Positions 1 to 9,010 of a DNA stretch of 31,133 bases are shown piece after piece. Position numbers and translations under genes: made by a program. A model generated the notes under the pieces. That model did not search any database. It was not told the DNA's origin and was given only the letters and a program-made list of their open reading frames with translations. Each line of letters starts with the position of its first letter. Positions within the stretch are counted from its first letter, which is position 1. The DNA lies in the NCBI GenBank assembly GCA_002338255.1, contig DDHX01000028.1, positions 17,618 through 48,750 of the forward strand, written 5' to 3'. This stretch comes from Ruminococcaceae bacterium UBA1865 (lineage in GTDB: Bacteria > Bacillota > Clostridia > Oscillospirales > Acutalibacteraceae).

Positions 1-387
1 GATATTATTGGCAACCTGAACGCAGGCATGAACGTGTCACTGGACTGGAACATCATCCTTGACGAAAAAGGCGGGCCCAATCATGTGGGGAACTACTGTG
101 AAGCGCCAATTATGTGCGACACGCAAAATGATACCATCATCAAAAATGTTTCTTATACTTATATTTGGCATTTCAGCCGCTTTATTCAGCGAGGGGCACG
201 GCGCATTGCGGCTTCATCCTATACAGATCAGTTGGAAATCACTGCGTTCCGGAACCCGGATGACACTATAACGACTGTCTTGCTGAACCGCACAGGTGAG
301 AAGGTGCCGGTTTCGATTCGTTTGGAAGGACAGCTTGCCTCATTTTTTGTTCCTGCAAACTCGATTGTAACGGGACTGATCAGTTGA
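1..387 (+). CDS. GH30 family glycoside hydrolase, C-terminal part (5' end outside window)
   Basis: The frame is open from the first base and ends with TGA at 385-387, so only the last 128 residues are present. The stretch NAGMNVSLDWNIILDEKGG followed by GPNHVGNYCEAPI is typical of the part of GH30 enzymes (glucosylceramidase / beta-1,6-glucanase / beta-glycosidase type) lying after the catalytic nucleophile. It is followed by the SYTYIWHFSRFI segment and the C-terminal beta-sandwich, where the NRTGEKVPVSIRLEG region fits the usual fold. Both catalytic glutamates would lie upstream and cannot be checked. The gene runs in the same direction as the GH94 phosphorylase 138 bases downstream, which suggests a shared role in beta-glucan or beta-glucoside use. 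Substrate cannot be read from this fragment. Confidence 0.85.
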   Translation, partial: DIIGNLNAGMNVSLDWNIILDEKGGPNHVGNYCEAPIMCDTQNDTIIKNVSYTYIWHFSRFIQRGARRIAASSYTDQLEITAFRNPDDTITTVLLNRTGEKVPVSIRLEGQLASFFVPANSIVTGLIS

Positions 388-513
388 CGCACTTGAATTG
401 CGGTGCAAAATTTTATTGTGTAGAATTTAAAGTTTACGGCTTATGCTGTATCTCCTCCCTCAGCGTAGTTAGGCAAGAAGTATAGATTAACGAATAGTAC
501 GAGAATCATTTAT

Positions 514-518
514 GGAGG
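514..518 (+). promoter_or_regulatory. Ribosome binding site deciding a GTG start
   Basis: GGAGG lies 7 bases before the GTG at 526. The nearby ATG at 512 reads only five codons before a stop, so GTG at 526 is the supported start of the GH94 gene. Confidence 0.75.
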
Positions 519-525
519 CATCTTT

Positions 526-3500
526 GTGATATTGAAACAAAAAACAGAGCTTATTACATTTACCGAGGGAGACACCCGCTGTTCTTTCTTGCCTACTGGC
601 GATATATATGAATTCACAAACGACAGGTTTATAATGAATGGATTTCAGGGAAACCTCATGGATGGATCCGTGAATAATATTTATCTTCGCATCTATGGTA
701 CAGATGGAATCCAAGCCTATCCACTGCTTGGAATTCGTTCGAGCAGTGAACTTCGTGCGGGTAAAAACTGCATGGAGTATTCAGGCACAGTGAATGATAT
801 ATCCTATACGGTCTGCTTTTGCCTCGCAAAAGATTCCGTTTGGTTCTGGAAGATTGACTTAGAGGGAAACGGGCAAACTGTGGACGTTGTCTACGGGCAG
901 GATATCGGTGTGGGAGAAAAGGGCGGTGTTCTCACGAATGAACTGTATGTCAGCCAGTATCTTGATCATGCAGTGATGCAGGGAAAAAACGGATATGTTG
1001 TCTGTTCCCGCCAAAACCAGCCGCAGGGTGGGGATTTTCCATATCTCCAGCAAGGTTTGCTGGGTGCTGTGGCGACCGGATTTTCCACCGACGGAATGCA
1101 GTTCTTTGGAAGGGAATACAAAGCAACCAACCAGCCCGCCGCGCTAACGGGAGACCTTCAAAATGAAAATCGACAGTTTGAGTTTTCCTACACTGCGCTG
1201 CAGACGGAAAAATTCAGTTTGAATGGTGTCCGAAACCTGACGTTTTACGGTTTGTTTAAAAAAGATCATCCTTCAGCTGTCACGGGAATTGAATTCGGTA
1301 AAGAACTGATGGATGCTTTTTACCGCTTGGATTGTCACCCCGAACTGGTCGTCCCGAAACCGCAGCTGAAAAATGTCGGCAAACCCTTCGTTTCCGCTGT
1401 TTGGGGCAGAGAGAAACTTGAAAAGCAGTTTCCGGAGCGCAGGTTGGAGGAAATCGAAAATGGCACATTGCTTTCCTTCTTTACCCCAGAGCATGAGCAT
1501 GTTGTACTCCAGGCAAAAGAATTAAAAACAGAACGCCCACACGGTCACATCGTTACTACAAAAATGGATGATGAAACTATAAGCGAGGGGCTACTCAGCT
1601 CCACGAATTATATGTATGGTCTTTTTAACGGACAGGTTCTTGCCGGAAATACGAATCTACACAAATTTCTTTCTACGCCGAGGGGACTGCTAAATATTCT
1701 GAAAAATTCCGGACAGCGTATCTATATGAAAATGGATGGTTTATACCGGATTTTGACTCTTCCGGCGGCTTACATGATGGATGTTAACAGTGCAAGATGG
1801 TACTATCAACTGCCGGATGATACGCTAACAGTAACGGTTTATGCTGTCGCCGAACGGCCTGACCTTGTACTTGAGGTTGCTTCAGAACAGAGAAAATATT
1901 ATGATTTTATTGTCACCAATCAGCTTGTAATGGGGGAACAGGAGTTTATCCATCCGGTGGAAATGGAGCAGAACGGAACTGTTTTGACCTTCAAGCCGGA
2001 TGCGGCCTTCTGGGAAAACAGCCCATACCCTGATTTTCACTTTCATATGATTGTTCCAAGTGTAGCGGAAGTAAGCGACGACCGCATTTTTTTCACAGAT
2101 GGCAAAACGAGGAATGGTACGCTTCTTACAGTTTCGGTCAGTCACTCCTGCGCATTTCGCATTGTGATGCAAGGCAGGGTAGACGCACAGGAAACAAAGT
2201 CGCTTCCCGATTACAGCTATGATGTGGAGCGAGAGTGTTATCATCGATTCTATCGCTCCTTGACGCGGTCTTTCCACCTTACCATAACAGGGAAAGCGGA
2301 AAACCAAACAAATAAGCTGAATGAAACCGTATGGTGGTATACACATAATGCTATGGTGCACTTCGCTGTTCCCCACGGTTTGGAGCAACCCGGAGGCGCT
2401 GCCTGGGGTACTCGTGATATCTGTCAAGGCCCAATGGAGTTTTTTCTTTCGACCCAGCATTACGCGCTTGCCAGAAATGTATTGCTCCGCATTTTTGGGC
2501 ATCAGCTTTTGGAAACAGGTGAATGGCCGCAATGGTTTATGTTTGACCGCTACACTGCCAGTGCGGATGAGTGCCACGGAGATGTTGTCTTCTGGCCGCT
2601 TAAGTGCGTGAGTGACTATATAAAGGCCACGGATGATTTTGATATTCTGAATACTCTGGTGGATTATCGAAAATTATCTAATGGGGAGGCAGCCGGACAA
2701 CCGGAAACTCTTCTTGATCACATTAGAAAAGCAATCAAATCTATCTATGATAGATTCCGTTTTGGTACGGCTTTGATTTCATACGGCGGGGGCGATTGGG
2801 ACGACACCTTACAGCCTGTCGGCGAAGAGATGAAAGAAAAGCTTGTCAGTGCATGGACACAGGCTTTGGCCTATCAGGTCATCCTCGGACTAAGCGAATC
2901 GATTGCGCCCGCGGATTTCAGTTTTGCGAAAGAACTCGAGAAAATGGCAAAAGAAATTGGATCCTCTTTCCACCGCTATTTGATCAAAGACGGTGTGATT
3001 GCCGGATTTGCATACTGTGAATCCGACGACGATATCCATTATCTGCTTCATCCGCAAGATCGGGAGACCGGAATTCACTACCGCTTGCTTCCGCTGACCC
3101 GCAGTATCATCAGCGGCCTTGCAGATCGGGATTTAGCGGAGCGGAATGTCAATTTGATTGATCAGCATTTGAACTTTCCGGACGGTGTTCGGCTGATGGA
3201 TCGTCCGGCGCGGTACAGCGGCGGCGTCAGCAAAATGTTCCGGCGCGCGGAACAGGCTGCGAATGTTGGGCGGGAAATCAGCCTGCAATACGTGCACGCT
3301 CATATTCGTTATATTGAAGCAATGGCAAAAATGGGCAAGTCGCAGCGTGCGTGGAAAGCTCTTTTTCAAGTCAATCCCATCAATATCCGCGAAAGCGTTC
3401 CCAATGCCGTTACGCGCCAAAGCAACGTTTATTTCAGTAGTTCTGATGGTGATTTTAAGGACCGCTATGAGTATCAGGAACGTTTTGATTTGCTGCGAAC

Positions 3501-3864
3501 CGGAAAAATTGATGTGAAAGGCGGCTGGCGTCTGTATTCCAGCGGCCCCGGTATCTATCTTCGTCAAGTTGTTTCCAACCTGCTTGGAATTCGGGATGAC
3601 GCCTCTGCACTAAAAATCGATCCGGTACTTCCCTTGTCACTTGACGGACTGCGCTTTGAATATCAATATTGCGGAAAACCGATTACCTTTGTGTATCATC
3701 TGAGCAGCACAGGGAAAACGGTCTCCGAGGTTTCTGTAAACGGAGAGACCCTCGCGATGACAACCATACCGAATCCTTACCGCCCGGGCGGCGTGAGAAT
3801 AGAAAAAAATGCTTTGCTAAAAAAACTTGATTATGCAAATGAAGTGCACATCACGCTGATATAA
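526..3864 (+). CDS. GH94 glycoside phosphorylase, probably 1,2-beta-oligoglucan phosphorylase
   Basis: This 1112-residue cytoplasmic protein has no signal peptide. The catalytic (alpha/alpha)6 half carries YGGGDWDDTLQPVG, the GH94 motif with the general-acid aspartate (D757-D760 region; the exact residue is not assigned here). The segments TRDICQGPMEFF and WPQWFMFDRY also fit GH94. Length separates it from cellobiose and chitobiose phosphorylases (about 800 residues) and cyclic glucan synthases (over 2000), and matches the roughly 1100-residue 1,2-beta-oligoglucan (sophoro-oligosaccharide) phosphorylases of Listeria and Clostridia. Such enzymes cleave beta-1,2-glucooligosaccharides with phosphate, releasing alpha-glucose-1-phosphate. 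The N-terminal 400 residues form the beta-sandwich part. Start is GTG with GGAGG 7 bases upstream. A GH30 gene precedes it. The GH94 call is firm; linkage specificity is inferred from length and overall resemblance. Confidence 0.82.
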   Translation: MILKQKTELITFTEGDTRCSFLPTGDIYEFTNDRFIMNGFQGNLMDGSVNNIYLRIYGTDGIQAYPLLGIRSSSELRAGKNCMEYSGTVNDISYTVCFCLAKDSVWFWKIDLEGNGQTVDVVYGQDIGVGEKGGVLTNELYVSQYLDHAVMQGKNGYVVCSRQNQPQGGDFPYLQQGLLGAVATGFSTDGMQFFGREYKATNQPAALTGDLQNENRQFEFSYTALQTEKFSLNGVRNLTFYGLFKKDHPSAVTGIEFGKELMDAFYRLDCHPELVVPKPQLKNVGKPFVSAVWGREKLEKQFPERRLEEIENGTLLSFFTPEHEHVVLQAKELKTERPHGHIVTTKMDDETISEGLLSSTNYMYGLFNGQVLAGNTNLHKFLSTPRGLLNILKNSGQRIYMKMDGLYRILTLPAAYMMDVNSARWYYQLPDDTLTVTVYAVAERPDLVLEVASEQRKYYDFIVTNQLVMGEQEFIHPVEMEQNGTVLTFKPDAAFWENSPYPDFHFHMIVPSVAEVSDDRIFFTDGKTRNGTLLTVSVSHSCAFRIVMQGRVDAQETKSLPDYSYDVERECYHRFYRSLTRSFHLTITGKAENQTNKLNETVWWYTHNAMVHFAVPHGLEQPGGAAWGTRDICQGPMEFFLSTQHYALARNVLLRIFGHQLLETGEWPQWFMFDRYTASADECHGDVVFWPLKCVSDYIKATDDFDILNTLVDYRKLSNGEAAGQPETLLDHIRKAIKSIYDRFRFGTALISYGGGDWDDTLQPVGEEMKEKLVSAWTQALAYQVILGLSESIAPADFSFAKELEKMAKEIGSSFHRYLIKDGVIAGFAYCESDDDIHYLLHPQDRETGIHYRLLPLTRSIISGLADRDLAERNVNLIDQHLNFPDGVRLMDRPARYSGGVSKMFRRAEQAANVGREISLQYVHAHIRYIEAMAKMGKSQRAWKALFQVNPINIRESVPNAVTRQSNVYFSSSDGDFKDRYEYQERFDLLRTGKIDVKGGWRLYSSGPGIYLRQVVSNLLGIRDDASALKIDPVLPLSLDGLRFEYQYCGKPITFVYHLSSTGKTVSEVSVNGETLAMTTIPNPYRPGGVRIEKNALLKKLDYANEVHITLI

Positions 3865-4053
3865 TATTTTTGTGCATGTGGCCTTCTGACACAGATCCAG
3901 ATTCAAACTGCGTTGATTTTTACAAGATGCAGATAGAAGCAGGTCGGTTTTGTGTTGGTATGATAGATGATTAGCATTTCCCATGTAGCTATATGTAGTC
4001 CTTAACAATGCACGTCGTTTGCGCACTCAAAGAATAAAAAGGAGTCTGAAAAT

Positions 4054-4968
4054 ATGGTAATCCCTCAAAAACTTTTGCCCAATGATGTGATAGGAATAAT
4101 CGCACCTTCTTATGCTGTGAAACCCACAGAGATAGAAATATCTCTGCATACACTTGAAGCGAAAGGCTTTAGAGTCAAACTTGCAAAAAATCTTTTCAAA
4201 GACACTTATGGATATGCCGCTTCACCGCAAGAACGTGCAGATGACTTCAACGCAATGATTGCAGATGACGAAGTAAAGATGGTTTTCTTTGGCGGCGGAG
4301 AAGTCTGCAATGAAATTTTGCCCTATGTTGATTTTGAAGCGATCAAAAAGCATTCTAAGATCATTGGCAGCCATAGTGACAGCACCACTATATTAAATGC
4401 CGTTTATACAAAGACTTCATTGGTTACCTATTATGGCTCCTGTCCTCAGACATTTTCCAATCTTACAGATTATAATTTCAATCAGTTTAAAAGTAGATTG
4501 ATGGATGGAGATATCGGTCGTTTTGATAAGAACAGCCAATGGAAGACAATAAATAACGGAAAATGTGAAGGTACGTTAATCGGGGGTTATCTCGTCAATT
4601 TTGCATTTATGCTGAACGGAGGGTTCCTGCCTTACGACACTTCCTGTAAATACATTTTATTTATTGAAGATCATATACAATTCAGTTCGCCGGCAGTAGT
4701 AAGCAAATGTTTTTCCCATATTGAACAAAGCGGCTTTTTTGCACATGTATCCGGTTTAATATTTGGACATTATGCAACGGAATACTACGCTGAGATAGAT
4801 GATATCTTAAAAAGGATATCCGCTAAATACAATATTCCGGTTGTTAAGTGCGATGATTTTGGGCATGGAGAAAACAATGCGGTTTTACCGATCGGCATAA
4901 CAGCAACTTTAGACGCAACGAATCAGTCTCTGAGTTTTGATCATCAGACGGTAATCAATCGACTGTGA
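4054..4968 (+). CDS. S66 family peptidase (LD-carboxypeptidase / MccF-like)
   Basis: The protein has 304 residues, the usual S66 length. The opening LLPNDVIGIIAPSYAV and the ERADDFNAMIADDEVKMVFF block followed by GGGE are family landmarks. The Ser-Glu-His triad is visible: S108 in IGSHSDSTT, E205 in ILFIED and H271 in DDFGHGENN. S66 enzymes either trim the terminal D-alanine from tetrapeptide stems in murein recycling or, in the MccF branch, hydrolyse microcin C-like aminoacyl nucleotides. The sequence alone does not decide between these. The family's usual GYSD nucleophile motif is SHSD here. AAGGAG precedes the ATG. It stands alone, 189 bases after the GH94 gene, with no sign of a shared sugar role. 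The group II intron remnant begins only about 14 bases after its stop codon. Confidence 0.87.
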   Translation: MVIPQKLLPNDVIGIIAPSYAVKPTEIEISLHTLEAKGFRVKLAKNLFKDTYGYAASPQERADDFNAMIADDEVKMVFFGGGEVCNEILPYVDFEAIKKHSKIIGSHSDSTTILNAVYTKTSLVTYYGSCPQTFSNLTDYNFNQFKSRLMDGDIGRFDKNSQWKTINNGKCEGTLIGGYLVNFAFMLNGGFLPYDTSCKYILFIEDHIQFSSPAVVSKCFSHIEQSGFFAHVSGLIFGHYATEYYAEIDDILKRISAKYNIPVVKCDDFGHGENNAVLPIGITATLDATNQSLSFDHQTVINRL

Positions 4969-4981
4969 AGCCAAGGCCAAA

Positions 4982-5261
4982 ATCGAGAAGAAGGAACTAA
5001 CATTACTTAACCCCGACCTCTCACACCACCGCACGTACCGTTCAGTACAGGGTGGTTTACCCAGGTTACCCTTATACAGAAGCATAGTATAATCAAGAAA
5101 CAACGTGTACCACCTGCTTTCTTCAAAAGCTCTTTTGAGATAGCAGGCTTCATGATTGGGCTATCGGCACTCCGCCGGTAGCCCTTTCTCGTATTTGCCA
5201 CAAACTTGTTTCTCACCTGGGTTTTGCAAGCTCTCTGAAAGCAGTAGAATTTTTCCTTCAA
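4982..5261 (-). mobile_element. 3' end of a degenerate group II intron (domains V-VI plus end of the maturase)
   Basis: On the minus strand, 5010-5056 reads as a domain V-like hairpin: an ACCACC arm, a GAAC loop region, then GGTACGTGCGGTGGT, followed by GTGAGAGGTCGGGG. That is the signature found between the maturase gene and the 3' end of many bacterial group II introns. It is followed by a domain VI-like segment ending CTTCTCGAT near 4982, where the 3' splice site should be. Upstream on the same strand lies the tail of an intron-encoded protein. No domains I-IV and no reverse-transcriptase body are present, so this is a truncated, immobile relic. The 5' limit is uncertain; 5261 is only the edge of recognisable coding sequence. 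Confidence 0.72.
5085..5261 (-). pseudogene. Remnant of group II intron reverse transcriptase/maturase C-terminus
   Basis: The minus-strand frame contains NTRKGYRRSADSPIM and AISKELLKKAG (about 5112-5195). These match the conserved NTRKGYW-type ending of intron-encoded LtrA-like proteins. After about 5111 the sensible continuation (WYTLFLDYTMLLYKG) is in another frame, so an indel interrupts it. All polymerase and maturase domains are missing upstream. It is non-functional, and useful only as a marker of the intron relic. Confidence 0.65.
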
Positions 5262-5564
5262 TCACATTATTTTCACGGATACCGGATTGCATTTGCGGGA
5301 TCAACTTTAGCATGACCGAAACCCCACCCTGTTTTATCAAACGTCTACTTTTATTCTGTTGCTCATAGATATGGCGAAGTCCTGAAGAAAAGGAAAGTAC
5401 GCCAAGGTGGAATGCATAGATGGTAATATTTAAAGGAGAAAAATTTTATCATTTGTTTTTTTCGGCCTTGCTTGCTGCCACTGTATTTTGGTAAAATGAT
5501 AAGAGTCTTTATTTTTTGGACAAGCATAGCAAAAATAGATAAAATAAAATATTCAAATGTGCTA
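5262..5564. other. Non-coding stretch between intron relic and operon 1 promoter
   Basis: No gene is supported here. The only structure noted is a 9-bp inverted repeat, TTATCATTT at 5446-5454 and AAATGATAA at 5494-5502, with a 39-base spacer. The stretch becomes strongly AT-rich towards the promoter. Confidence 0.5.
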
Positions 5565-5593
5565 TTGACAATACAATATAGCTATACTATAAT
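5565..5593 (+). promoter_or_regulatory. Sigma-A promoter of operon 1
   Basis: TTGACA (5565-5570), an exact 17-base spacer, and TATAAT (5588-5593) match both consensus hexamers. The palindromic operator begins 4 bases after the -10, over the expected transcription start. A promoter this strong implies tight repression. Confidence 0.9.
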
Positions 5594-5596
5594 GTA

Positions 5597-5610
5597 GTTG
5601 AACGTTCAAC
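5597..5610. promoter_or_regulatory. LacI-family operator of operon 1 (perfect palindrome)
   Basis: GTTGAACGTTCAAC is a perfect 14-bp palindrome with the central CG typical of LacI-family sites. It lies at the predicted +1. A 12/14 match (GTTGAACGTTTAAT) sits at 14569-14582 in the promoter of the LacI gene at the other end of the operon, linking that regulator to this promoter. Confidence 0.85.
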
Positions 5611-5651
5611 CTAAGCCATACTTTAAATTTGCGATAAAGAGGAGAAAAGTA

Positions 5652-7091
5652 ATGAAAAAGTTTTTAAGCGGTATTCTTTGCTTGGCAATGGTTTTATCCC
5701 TTACGACCGGTTGCACAACCCAAAAGAGTGCGGACACAGCTTCAAAAGCAGACGCGGCATCGGCGGCACCTCAATCCGCGGCGGAAGATAAAAAAGTTTC
5801 TGTTAAACTCGGCATTTGGCCCGAGGATACACTAACCGATGATGTTAAAATGCATGAAGGCTTTGTAACGGAATTCAAGAAAACTCATCCAAATGTTGAG
5901 ATTGTCCCATCATACTACAAATACGCGACAGACACCTTTGTTTCCTTAGCGGCTTCCGGCAAGTTGCCAACCGTTTTTGAAACATGGTACACAGAACCGC
6001 AGAAACTAATTGCCGGCGGTTTTGTTGCAGATATTACGGATGTTCTAAAAGAAAAGAACTGGCCGGATCAAATGAATGATTCCATTAAAAAGTTGCTTTC
6101 AAAGGACGGCCGCATCTATGGTATTCCAAGGGACGGCTACGCGCTGGGCCTGATGCTTAATGTCGATATGTTTAAAGCCGCAGGTTTAGTGGACGATAAG
6201 GGCTACCCGATTTATCCGAAAACATGGGATGAACTGGCGGTAACTGCACAGAAAATCAAACAGAAAACCGGTGAAGCAGGTTTCTGCCTCCTGGGTAAGG
6301 ACAATGCTGCCGGCTGGCATTTCAGCAATATTGCATGGGGCTTCGGCGCAACACTGACGAACGAGAGCAATGGTAAATTTACTGCAAATGTAAACACACC
6401 GGAAGCAATCGCTGCAATGCAGTATGTTAAAGATTTAAAATGGAAATATGATTGCCTGACCGCCGATCCGACAAAAGAAGACTGGGCATCCGGATTTGTG
6501 AATTTAGGAACAGGCACGGCAGCAATGTACATAGGCGCAAATGATGCGGTAAACCAGCCGACGCAGGTAAATAAATTACCGATTAAGGATCTTTCAATTG
6601 TGCCAATTCCGGCGGGTCCAAAGGGCCAGTATTCCCTCTCCGGCGGCACACCTTACATGTTTGCCAAAAATGCGACAAAAGAAGAGATCAGCGCTGCACT
6701 GGATTACATTGAAATTATGGGTAAATCCCCAATGACCAGTGAAAACGCGTTAAAGGGCATGGAAGCAGATGCGAAAAGCAGAGTATCAAAAGGTGTTCCG
6801 GTACTGCCGATCTTCCCTGCATGGACAGATCCGACCTTCCTTGCTGCAAACAAAAAAATTACAGAAGAGAACAGCAATGTAGACATGAAGCTTTATCAGA
6901 ACTATTTTGATACCATTGAAAAAACGGGAAACCTGCATTTCGAAGAAGTTGGTTCCGCACAGGATCTGTATTCTGAATTGACAAAAGTAATTCAAGCTGT
7001 TGTTACAGATAAGAATGCGGATATTCCAAAAATGATGGCAGCAGCCAATGCAAATTATCAAAAGCTTCTCGATGAAAAGGTCAATAAATAA
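5652..7091 (+). CDS. ABC transporter sugar-binding lipoprotein (operon 1)
   Basis: Extracellular solute-binding protein of the family 1 (MalE-like) type, 479 residues. The ATG at 5652 follows GAGGAGAAAAGTA and starts MKKFLSGILCLAMVLSLTTGC. That is a lipoprotein signal with lipobox LTTGC and lipidated C21, then a Ser/Ala-rich linker. The upstream in-frame ATG at 5598 lies in the operator and is rejected. The body shows a family 1 pattern: LPTVFETWYTEPQKL, then DGRIYGIPRDGYALGLMLN, then YPKTWDEL. It should capture an oligosaccharide outside the membrane for the permeases downstream. Co-transcribed GH65 phosphorylases suggest an alpha-linked glucobiose or short alpha-glucoside. It is the first gene after the repressed promoter and is followed by a GC-rich hairpin. 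Confidence 0.92.
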   Translation: MKKFLSGILCLAMVLSLTTGCTTQKSADTASKADAASAAPQSAAEDKKVSVKLGIWPEDTLTDDVKMHEGFVTEFKKTHPNVEIVPSYYKYATDTFVSLAASGKLPTVFETWYTEPQKLIAGGFVADITDVLKEKNWPDQMNDSIKKLLSKDGRIYGIPRDGYALGLMLNVDMFKAAGLVDDKGYPIYPKTWDELAVTAQKIKQKTGEAGFCLLGKDNAAGWHFSNIAWGFGATLTNESNGKFTANVNTPEAIAAMQYVKDLKWKYDCLTADPTKEDWASGFVNLGTGTAAMYIGANDAVNQPTQVNKLPIKDLSIVPIPAGPKGQYSLSGGTPYMFAKNATKEEISAALDYIEIMGKSPMTSENALKGMEADAKSRVSKGVPVLPIFPAWTDPTFLAANKKITEENSNVDMKLYQNYFDTIEKTGNLHFEEVGSAQDLYSELTKVIQAVVTDKNADIPKMMAAANANYQKLLDEKVNK

Positions 7092-7129
7092 CACCGCGCA
7101 AATTCCCTGTTTTATGATTAAAGATGTTA

Positions 7130-7154
7130 AACGGGGCCGCCCCGCGGCCCCGTT
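7130..7154 (+). terminator. Intercistronic hairpin after binding-protein gene (attenuator or mRNA stabiliser)
   Basis: Two perfect 11-bp arms (AACGGGGCCGC / GCGGCCCCGTT) enclose a CCC loop. No U tract follows (CCTTAG), so full termination is unlikely. Partial attenuation, or 3' protection of the binding-protein message, is the likely role. Confidence 0.75.
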
Positions 7155-7185
7155 CCTTAGGGATATTGCTGTAAGGTGATTTACG

Positions 7186-8091
7186 GTGGAGAGTAGGGTT
7201 CAAATGAGTGAAAAAAAGTCTTTTTCTTCTTTGCGTAATAGTATATCCGCATGGATGATCATGCTGCCCGGATTAATATTATTCGCTTTTTTTGTATGGG
7301 AGCCATTGCTCGAGAGCATTCGGCTTTCACTTTATACTGCCAAGGGAATTAACCTGATTGATTTCGTTGGATTTAAAAACTACATTGCAGTCATTCAGCA
7401 CCCCGATTTTTTACCGGCTATCCGGAATACGTTTTTATATACGTTCTGGTCGCTCGCCATTGGATTTTTGATACCGATTATTATGGCGACCTTAATTACA
7501 GAAACAGTACATATGAAAAGCTTTTTTCGAGTCGGCGTTTATTTCCCCAATATTATGCCGGGACTGGCGACCGTAATGATGTGGGGTTATTTGTTTCGGC
7601 CGGGGAAAACCGGAGTACTGAACATTTTGATGTCGGCATTTAAGATTCAGCCGTTTGACTGGCTGGCAAACCCTATGTGGACGATCCCTCTGATTGTTCT
7701 TACCATGACATGGAAAAGTGCGGGCTCAACCGCGCTGATTTATATGGCTGGCATGAGCAGTATTAACCCGGAGCTTTACGAGGCCTCTACCATTGACGGT
7801 GCGACGCCGTGGAAGCGCTTTCGCTACATTTCCCTGCCAAGCATTTTCGGGTTGGGAAAAACATTGTTGATTTTACAAATTATCTCTGTATTCCAAATCT
7901 TGTATGAGCCATTGGTTATGACCAACGGCGGGCCGAATAACGCGAGCATCTCGGTAATGCAGCTTGTGTTTCGATATGCGTTTGAAGATTTCAACTATCC
8001 GATGGCAGCGTCCTTATCGGTTATTATCTCCATCATTCTTGTGTTTCTTACCGCAATCTACTTTAAGGCAACAAAGGGAAAAGAAGCATGA
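7186..8091 (+). CDS. ABC transporter permease, MalF/UgpA-like (operon 1)
   Basis: Integral membrane protein of up to 301 residues with six hydrophobic segments, the first at about residues 21-45. The cytoplasmic EAA loop reads ELYEASTIDGATPWKRFRYISLPSI, the contact site for an ABC ATPase. It pairs with the next gene to form the channel. The start is ambiguous: GTG at 7186 has AAGGTGA suitably upstream, while ATG at 7204 (MSEKKSF) has TAGGG 5 bases upstream. The membrane part is the same either way. It lies between the intercistronic hairpin and the second permease gene. Confidence 0.93.
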   Translation: MESRVQMSEKKSFSSLRNSISAWMIMLPGLILFAFFVWEPLLESIRLSLYTAKGINLIDFVGFKNYIAVIQHPDFLPAIRNTFLYTFWSLAIGFLIPIIMATLITETVHMKSFFRVGVYFPNIMPGLATVMMWGYLFRPGKTGVLNILMSAFKIQPFDWLANPMWTIPLIVLTMTWKSAGSTALIYMAGMSSINPELYEASTIDGATPWKRFRYISLPSIFGLGKTLLILQIISVFQILYEPLVMTNGGPNNASISVMQLVFRYAFEDFNYPMAASLSVIISIILVFLTAIYFKATKGKEA

Positions 8092-8126
8092 GCTTTTCTA
8101 CAAATTGATTAAGGGAGTGCCGAACG

Positions 8127-9008
8127 ATGTCTTTTTTTAACAAATATAGAGATAAACAGGATGGTACCATCCGATTTTATGATATAAAATCCCCCCGGAT
8201 AAAGATCATTAGTGTATTGATTTTTCTTGCGTGTATCGCCATGATTGTTATCGCAATTTTCCCCGCGCTGTGGGTATGCCTTGCAAGTTTTAAAAATATT
8301 CAGGAATTTCGCCGTAACCCGACGATTCTGCCGAGCAAATATGATTTTAGTGTTTTTGTAAAGACCTGGAATGACCTTCATTTTTTGAAGTATTACTTTA
8401 ATTCCTTTCTTGCTGTCGCGGGCAGCGTAGTAAGTGCCGTCTTTTTTAACGGACTTTTGGCTTACGGGCTTGCCATTTTAAAGCCAAAGGGTTATAAAAT
8501 CGTAACGGGGCTGGTTATGTGGAGCCTGCTGATTCCGGCTACCACAAGCGTCGTTTCCCTTTTTGTTAATATCACACGTGTCGGGCTGGACGGTTCTTTT
8601 GTTCCGCTTTGGCTTGCAATCGGCGCAAATGCTTTTTATGTGCTGCTTTTTAAAGAGTTTTTCGAGCAGCTTCCAAAGGAATTGATTGAGGCGTCCACCT
8701 TGGACGGGTGCAGCAATTTCAAAATCTTTTATTTGATTGTTATTCCTCTTTCTGTTTCCATTGTAATGGTTGTGGCAATTTTCGCGGTGAGCGCAGCGTG
8801 GTCGGACTTTTTGCTTCCTTACCTTGTGCTTTCCAACACGGATAAGGTAACAGTTATGGTTCGGCTGTTCCAGTTCCGCACGAATAACACAAACGATGTG
8901 GATGTGCTGCGTGCAATCGTCTTCTCCATTATTCCTCCAATCGTACTATTTACAATCTTTCAAAAACAAATTACGCAGAGCGTGGTCTCCGCGGGAATTA
9001 AGGGGTAA
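8127..9008 (+). CDS. ABC transporter permease, MalG/UgpE-like (operon 1)
   Basis: Integral membrane protein of 293 residues, the usual length for the second permease of CUT1 sugar importers. The EAA loop ELIEASTLDGCSNFKIFYLI precedes VIPLSVS, and the protein ends in the SAGIKG-type tail common in this family. The N-terminal hydrophilic stretch of about 25 residues is ordinary. GGGAG lies 8 bases before the ATG. It follows the first permease by 35 bases, and the GH65 gene starts 2 bases after its stop, so translation is probably coupled. No ATP-binding subunit gene is present in the operon. Confidence 0.93.
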   Translation: MSFFNKYRDKQDGTIRFYDIKSPRIKIISVLIFLACIAMIVIAIFPALWVCLASFKNIQEFRRNPTILPSKYDFSVFVKTWNDLHFLKYYFNSFLAVAGSVVSAVFFNGLLAYGLAILKPKGYKIVTGLVMWSLLIPATTSVVSLFVNITRVGLDGSFVPLWLAIGANAFYVLLFKEFFEQLPKELIEASTLDGCSNFKIFYLIVIPLSVSIVMVVAIFAVSAAWSDFLLPYLVLSNTDKVTVMVRLFQFRTNNTNDVDVLRAIVFSIIPPIVLFTIFQKQITQSVVSAGIKG

Positions 9009-9010
9009 CA

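Noticed and set aside
1882..2577. 231-codon open frame on the minus strand inside the GH94 gene
   Set aside because: Lies wholly antisense to a clear enzyme, has no ribosome site and reads as low-quality protein; a shadow frame.
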